A stretch of DNA of 33,117 nucleotides, from positions 1 to 33,117 of the forward strand of contig CAICTM010001249.1 in the NCBI GenBank assembly GCA_903772945.1. Direction: 5' to 3'. The DNA comes from Seminavis robusta. Lineage: Eukaryota > Bacillariophyta > Bacillariophyceae > Naviculales > Naviculaceae. Each line of letters starts with the position of its first letter. Within the stretch, counting starts at the first letter, position 1. Position numbers and translations under genes: made by a program. The notes under the pieces were generated by a model. The model ran no database searches and was not told where the DNA came from. It saw only the letters and a program-made list of their open reading frames with translations. Positions 28,488 to 33,117 of this stretch are shown in pieces.

Positions 28488-30482
28488 ATGGCGACGACCA
28501 CCAGTCAACAGCAGCATCGGTATCAAGACTATACCGGTCTTCCAGAGATTTCACAACCACACAACAGCAACAGCGCTACTAGCAACAACCAGTCCGCTCC
28601 TTCGCGGCGCCGAGACTATTTGATGTCGCAAGCGAACAAGCATTCGAGTCGACAGACCATGACGACGGTGGGTTCTTCGTCGAGAGGTTTGTCAGCTGAC
28701 AGCAGCGGCGTAGACCGTCGGATCCGTCTCTTGGACGGCAGCAATGCCAACAGTAACAATACGAACAACAACAACAACCCGCGACAGCATGAAGAACGAG
28801 AACGACAGCGACGTGCCGAAGAGAACGCTGCCTTTGTCAAGATGCTGGAAGAAGAGTCTTTCATGCTGCAAGGAGGAAGACTTCCTCCCAAGAACAACAG
28901 CAAGGATCGTGTCGATCGAAGCCGCAGCACTGGCAGTGGTGACTACGACCGGTATCGCGATGGACGAGGGCCGGCTTTCACCAACAATTACAACAACACT
29001 TTCGCCGCTAGTACTCAGCAAGGTGCCAGACCCGCTCAGCGTTATTCGCAGAGACAACAGCAGTCTCCGCAACAGCAGGCGTATCATCCTCATCATCTCT
29101 ACTCGCCTTATCATCACAAGCATCAAGAAGAAGAAGAAGAGGAAGACGACGAAGCGCTGGAAGACAGACGCAGCAGCCATCATGATCGCGACATCCCTCT
29201 CGAGTTGACAATTCCCACCAATCATCGCAATCCGCCACAGCAAGAACAACTGCCGCAACAACAGCAAGAGTACAGTCTTAACATGAATCTGGATGACATG
29301 AGAAATGTTAATCCAAATGGTGAAGACCGCCGGCATCCTGATCAACTGCGTCTCATGAAGCGACAGTCCAAGTCACGGTCTCTCTCGCCTGGACACTCGC
29401 CCGTTAATAATAATAGGAGACACACTCCTCCTCCTGCTGCTGCTATTGTCAACGAGCAACAAGAATTCGAACCGCCTCCCAATCTCATGTCGCTAGAAGA
29501 GGCCATTCTGAACTTGGAAATGGAAGAAAACGGGCAGCTGCCCCCACAACATCATACTCCACTACCCCCCAGGAGGGATTTGCCACACGAATACGACGCC
29601 ATTCTCACGGGAGGCAAGGATCATCGTCACGGACAGCCCAGTCCCCATCGACAGTCGCATAGACGGGAAGACAATCGTCATTACCACCCCTCCCAACAAG
29701 AGATTGTCGCTCACAATGGCAACCATTATCCCCATCCACATCATCCCCCACACCACCACGCTCGTCATCCTCATCACCACGAGCAAGGACAACCACGGAC
29801 TACTTACGACCAACCTCCCGCGCGGTTGCCGGCGGAACCTCCCGCACGGCTGCAGGCTCCCGTGGAGTTTGTCGAGTTCCCCGTCGGCTGGGACGGAAGA
29901 GAGATTGAGACCACACAGGATGACGAACTACTGGATCGCGATGAAGACGAGTACTATCGTCGACGAGCGGCTCATCGCTTGCGCGAACAACAGGCGCAGC
30001 AACAGTCTCTCCAGTCGTTGCAGTCGCAGTCCCTTCAATCGCAGTCGATTCAGTCACAATCGAGGACATCCCGGCAAACCCCTCGTCCGGGACCCGTACG
30101 TCGCGCGCAAAGTAATGTCAGCAACGATTCCTTCTTGGGGGCTGCCGGAGCGGGAGCCAGCGACATGTATTCTCAAAATGTCGCTCTCAGTGGACGACGT
30201 GCACCCATGCAAATGATTGAAGTGTCGCCCGGTGTCTCCATGCCCTTTCGGGGATCGGAAGAAACTTGGGAAGCCATTGCGCTGAATCGCATTGTCCGAA
30301 CCGAGTGTTTGGGATGTTCGATCCAATTGTATTGCGTCGAAGATGCCGAACTCGTCGTCTGTCCCGATTGTCAAACCATGAGTCCAGCTCACAAAACGGA
30401 AGACCCTCAAGCCAAACGAACTGGATTGGGACTTGGCTTTAAAGAAGAGCAGTTGGTCCAATGGCGTAATGCTGGACCATGA
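28488..30482 (+). CDS. Q/H-rich low-complexity protein with a C-terminal zinc-ribbon-like motif
   Basis: An intact single-exon protein of 664 aa. The start is ATG 28488 (GTCATGG); an in-frame TTG at 28467 is not needed. Residues 1-530 are almost entirely low complexity: Ser/Asn/Gln-rich at first, an Arg/Glu-rich helix near 90-135 (REERERQRR-like), poly-Glu near 215-222, His/Pro-rich runs near 415-435 and repeated LQSQS units near 505-530. The C-terminal 90 residues are ordered: EVSPGVSMPFRGSEETWEAI, then CLGC, C616 and CPDC (C607, C610, C625, C628), a CxxC...CxxC zinc-ribbon spacing close to LSD1-type zinc fingers. It ends with GLGLGFKEEQLVQWRNAGP. There is no signal peptide. A nuclear or cytoplasmic nucleic-acid- or protein-binding role is plausible, but the molecular function is unknown. 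Confidence 0.8.
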   Translation: MATTTSQQQHRYQDYTGLPEISQPHNSNSATSNNQSAPSRRRDYLMSQANKHSSRQTMTTVGSSSRGLSADSSGVDRRIRLLDGSNANSNNTNNNNNPRQHEERERQRRAEENAAFVKMLEEESFMLQGGRLPPKNNSKDRVDRSRSTGSGDYDRYRDGRGPAFTNNYNNTFAASTQQGARPAQRYSQRQQQSPQQQAYHPHHLYSPYHHKHQEEEEEEDDEALEDRRSSHHDRDIPLELTIPTNHRNPPQQEQLPQQQQEYSLNMNLDDMRNVNPNGEDRRHPDQLRLMKRQSKSRSLSPGHSPVNNNRRHTPPPAAAIVNEQQEFEPPPNLMSLEEAILNLEMEENGQLPPQHHTPLPPRRDLPHEYDAILTGGKDHRHGQPSPHRQSHRREDNRHYHPSQQEIVAHNGNHYPHPHHPPHHHARHPHHHEQGQPRTTYDQPPARLPAEPPARLQAPVEFVEFPVGWDGREIETTQDDELLDRDEDEYYRRRAAHRLREQQAQQQSLQSLQSQSLQSQSIQSQSRTSRQTPRPGPVRRAQSNVSNDSFLGAAGAGASDMYSQNVALSGRRAPMQMIEVSPGVSMPFRGSEETWEAIALNRIVRTECLGCSIQLYCVEDAELVVCPDCQTMSPAHKTEDPQAKRTGLGLGFKEEQLVQWRNAGP

Positions 30483-30708
30483 ACATGGTCTTTTTAAAAA
30501 CGGAACGAAACGACGAACTTGGGACGGTGGCCATCGCCTCGGATCAACGAAACCAGTAGCAAAGCACACACTTTGTTGTGCTTCTAACAGAGAACGAATG
30601 AATTCATAGAGAGATCTTTTTAGCTGTATGGCTAGCTTGAATGGAATAGCGAATGCACGTAGTGTGCAATGAAAACATGCCGTTCCATGAACGAACGAGG
30701 CAAATCCT

Positions 30709-31183
30709 TCAAGACTTGTGCCAAGGTAGCTCGGGTTCATTCAGGGGCTGAATGTCTTCCACCACAAAAGTACCCCCAGGTTCTGGTTAGTCTGGGGAAC
30801 CAACCAAAAGAACAAACTTTGAGCCAAGTGCTACGCAATAATATGAGAGGCGTCCTCCACAATCACTTACTCTTATGCATAGTGGTGGTGCACCGGGTGT
30901 TTTTATTTTGGTAGTCCAAACATCCTGCAGGTAGTCAAACCAATGAAGTTTGTTGGCATCCAAGTATTATTGATAATGAGGGTTCACTTACCTTAAGCAA
31001 AGTCCCCCCATCGCCATTTCCCTTCGTCTCTTGGACCCGGTCGAGGCGTGCAATTTCAATGGAACCTGTTTCCACATTGGGAAGATACTCACGGAATGCA
31101 TCAAAAGCCTCTGTCTGACAGCCCAGCAGAGCAGAAAATGGGCGAACTGCGAGTGAAGAACAAGGTCTTGCACACACCAGCAT
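30709..31183 (-). CDS. Small three-exon gene, 106 aa, function unknown
   Basis: Model: exon 1 31183-30992 (64 codons), exon 2 30925-30871 (55 nt), exon 3 30782-30709 with TGA. Intron 1 (30991-30926) has AAG|GTAAGT and CTGCAG|GAT in phase 0. Intron 2 (30870-30783) has AGA|GTAAGT and AACCAG|AA in phase 1. Both phases are consistent and the total is 321 nt. An in-frame TAG lies four codons before the ATG. The N-terminus MLVCARPCSSLAVRPFSALL is basic/hydroxylated without acids, like a mitochondrial presequence. Next comes FREYLPNVETGSIEIARLDR, and the end is GGTFVVEDIQPLNEPELPWH. I do not recognise the family. Exon 2 (Thr/Lys-rich) is the least certain part. The gene is convergent with the zinc-ribbon gene, 226 bp away. 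Confidence 0.5.
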
Positions 31184-31807
31184 AGTTGCCCTCAACTACC
31201 AGCTAGCAAGCTGAGGGCCTTTGAACTATTTGTTGTGATTTCCGTCCTTGCAGCTCCCCTTTTATGTCCGTGCAGATGCCCCATGATGAGAATAGATAAC
31301 AAGCAGCCGTAACAGCCAACCTGGGGTTCATGCCCAAATCCCACCATCGTCCATAACTAATGTCTTGGAACTGCTGCTTTCAACGTGCACTGGGTCAAAC
31401 GTGGAACACCTGCTTACCTTAGGAAACTTGAGGCAATGCATATAAAAAGAGGAAGTTAGCCAACAGAACAACCGGCAGGAACTTGCAGATTAGACCCAAG
31501 AGAAAGAATGCGTCTCCATCGGGCTGAGAAGGAAGAGCACAGAAAGACCTAAGAAAGGAAGCACGACCGAAAAAGGAAGTGCAAGAGTCGTAAGGAGGAA
31601 ACAAAGCAACAATCAGAGAATCGGAAAAGGAAGGACCGAGACAAGGAAACGGAGAGAGTGGTCCCAGATATAACTTTTTGAGAACGCAAAGAGAGGATCA
31701 TAAAAGAGGCATGGAAAAAATAGAAAATCCTCACAACGCACAGGGAGTAAAGCCAGACCGGCCATACACGTCTACAAGGTTGCCTCCTCCCCCACCCCAA
31801 AATCATT
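31184..31807. promoter_or_regulatory. Region between the small gene and the copia element; possible LTR
   Basis: 624 bp. A TATAAAAAG box lies at 31441-31449, followed by purine-rich sequence leading to the Gag-like region, the arrangement expected if part of this is the 5' LTR and leader of the retrotransposon. I cannot fix the LTR boundaries because the 3' LTR is outside the window. Confidence 0.35.
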
Positions 31808-33117
31808 ATGCATTCGAAAAGCTTCGCGGTCACCAACGTCGAAATCGACGAGAAACAACGAGAATGGATGTACAAGACAATTCGAAGACATCTGCCAAGA
31901 AGCACAGGCAAGATCTCTCGTCCTTGCCAACGAAACCAGCAAGGACACTCGTGCGATTTGGAAGGCAATTGACGAATATTACTGCAAGTCCATGGTCGCA
32001 ACACTGCGCCCGGATAAGATTTCGTCTTATCTCACCTCCGCCGAAATCGCAGAAGGCACATGGAGAGGGTCCCAAGTTGGTTTCATCTCCAACTTCTTCG
32101 AACAATTTCGGCAGTAAAATGAGACCAGCGACGAGCCATACACTGGACAACAGGGGGCACGTTTCTTGGAACGTTCAATCTCCAAGGCACCAATTCTCGC
32201 TCCCGTACGACGTCTCGCAATGCAGACCATGAAAGCTGCAGGCGACACGTCCAAGTATACTCTCGAGCAGTACCGATCGGCCCTTCTCGAGCAAGTACAA
32301 CTGCATGACAATGCTAATCATGCGACGTCCACACGCTCTCGAAGCAACGCTCGTCATCGCACCTACCAACACGAAATTTTCTTCGACGATGGTACAGTGG
32401 AAACCTGCGGCGACACCTATGAGGCATTCGTCCATGATATGGATAAACCGGTGGAGGTCCTATTGCAAGCTCTTCAGACAGACACTCGTGGTTCACGCAA
32501 GGTCATGATGAAAGAAACCACATGGCGGTCGTTGTCCAAGTCGGATCCAGAGGCATGGGATATTATCTCCGAGCAGGGCAAGGAGAGCATTCTTGACTAC
32601 ACGGCTGACCTAGTTGTTCGACGTAGTCACCACAACTCTGGGCAATCACGCCCATCCAGCTCAGTCAACTCTCACGACCTCCTCGACAGGGGCAGCACCA
32701 CGCCACGAGCAGGCAACCTAAAAGTGTCCTCGCACCAAACCAAGTCCAACAAAACGGACACTGACATATTGCAGCTCGCGTGCAATAAGACGCATTCAAC
32801 GCCCACGTCCTTCGCCGGTGATGTCGCGTCCGTCCTATCACAATCGACCAATACGGTTACACGCGAGGTACGAGTTCTCGAGGTTGATCGCTCATCCAAC
32901 GAGTCCTACTCCCACGAGATGTTGTTCAGCGGGCCAGAGATTGACACTGATTGGCAACCCTTCGTAAATTTCTCTGATGAATCCGATGACAGCCAAACAC
33001 AAAACTCTCGTGGCGATACGACTACACCATTGGACCTCCTCCACGTACCCAACGAAGCGGATCCTCCAATGCCCGCACTCGATTATGGAGAGGCAATCCT
33101 TCAATCCGATGATCAGG
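31808..33117 (+). pseudogene. Ty1/copia-type retrotransposon Gag region (diatom type), broken and cut by the window edge
   Basis: The first part reads TNVEIDEKQREWMYKTIR from an ATG at 31808. A one-base shift near 31885 moves to the main frame, EDICQEAQARSLVLANETSK then IWKAIDEYYCKSMVATLRPD and FISNFFEQFRQ. An in-frame TAA at 32115-32117 interrupts it, after which the same frame is open for 1 kb to the edge: ARFLERSISKAPILAPVRRL, YTLEQYRSALLEQVQLHDN, EIFFDDGTVETCGDTYEAF, KVMMKETTWRSLSKSDPEAW. This order is that of the long Gag N-terminal part of diatom copia elements, which package element RNA. No CCHC knuckle, protease, integrase or reverse transcriptase is reached inside the window. The shift and the stop indicate a decaying copy. 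Confidence 0.75.

Noticed and set aside
28692..29345. 217-codon minus-strand frame rich in Leu/Ile/Val
   Set aside because: It is the complement of the CAG/CAA/CAC/GAA-rich zinc-ribbon gene; composition artefact.

Overview
The window looks like nuclear DNA of a diatom, probably a raphid pennate. Four things point there: short GT-AG introns (66-130 bp in the models below); a broken gene that begins with a signal peptide ending in a diatom-type A-F plastid-targeting junction; a Ty1/copia Gag of the kind common in diatoms; and long multidomain fusion proteins. The species assignment is inference.

Layout, left to right. A partial minus-strand gene runs off the left edge (1-316), followed by a two-exon mitochondrial ribosomal protein mS33 gene (979-1618, minus). 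Next come a decayed plastid-targeted DUF1825-like gene (1779-2891, plus) and an armadillo-type protein (3508-4374, minus). About 2.4 kb without a convincing gene follows. After it lie an interrupted FG-GAP propeller gene (6765-8624, minus) and a RING E3 ligase (9213-10589, minus), which is divergent from a secreted GH20 beta-N-acetylhexosaminidase (11524-13305, plus).

The centrepiece is a six-exon minus-strand gene, 13530-19199, that I reconstructed by matching splice phases; it encodes about 1757 aa. Its order is: an indoleamine 2,3-dioxygenase (IDO) heme domain, a cytochrome P450 reductase-like FAD/NAD(P)H module without an FMN domain, a cytochrome b5 domain, a helical linker, and three cyclic-nucleotide-binding-like domains. 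It reads as a self-sufficient, possibly ligand-regulated tryptophan (or indole) dioxygenase with its own electron-transfer chain.

From 19.2 to 22.5 kb the DNA is repeat-rich. It holds two copies of a roughly 330 bp inverted-terminal-repeat element, clusters of TACCGGTA palindromes, a fold-back duplicate fragment of the dioxygenase-reductase gene (21514-21835), and a second small inverted-repeat element. Beyond this are a GPI-anchored secreted protein (22555-23427, plus), a decayed leucine-rich-repeat gene (minus), a frameshifted gene flanked by direct repeats (25245-27162, plus), a Q/H-rich zinc-ribbon protein (28488-30482, plus), a small three-exon gene (30709-31183, minus) and a broken copia Gag that runs off the right edge.

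These are independently transcribed eukaryotic genes, not operons. The only clear functional cooperation is within the dioxygenase fusion. Many initiators in naive reading frames here are TTG or GTG; I placed starts at ATG codons, preferably with A at -3 or G at +4.
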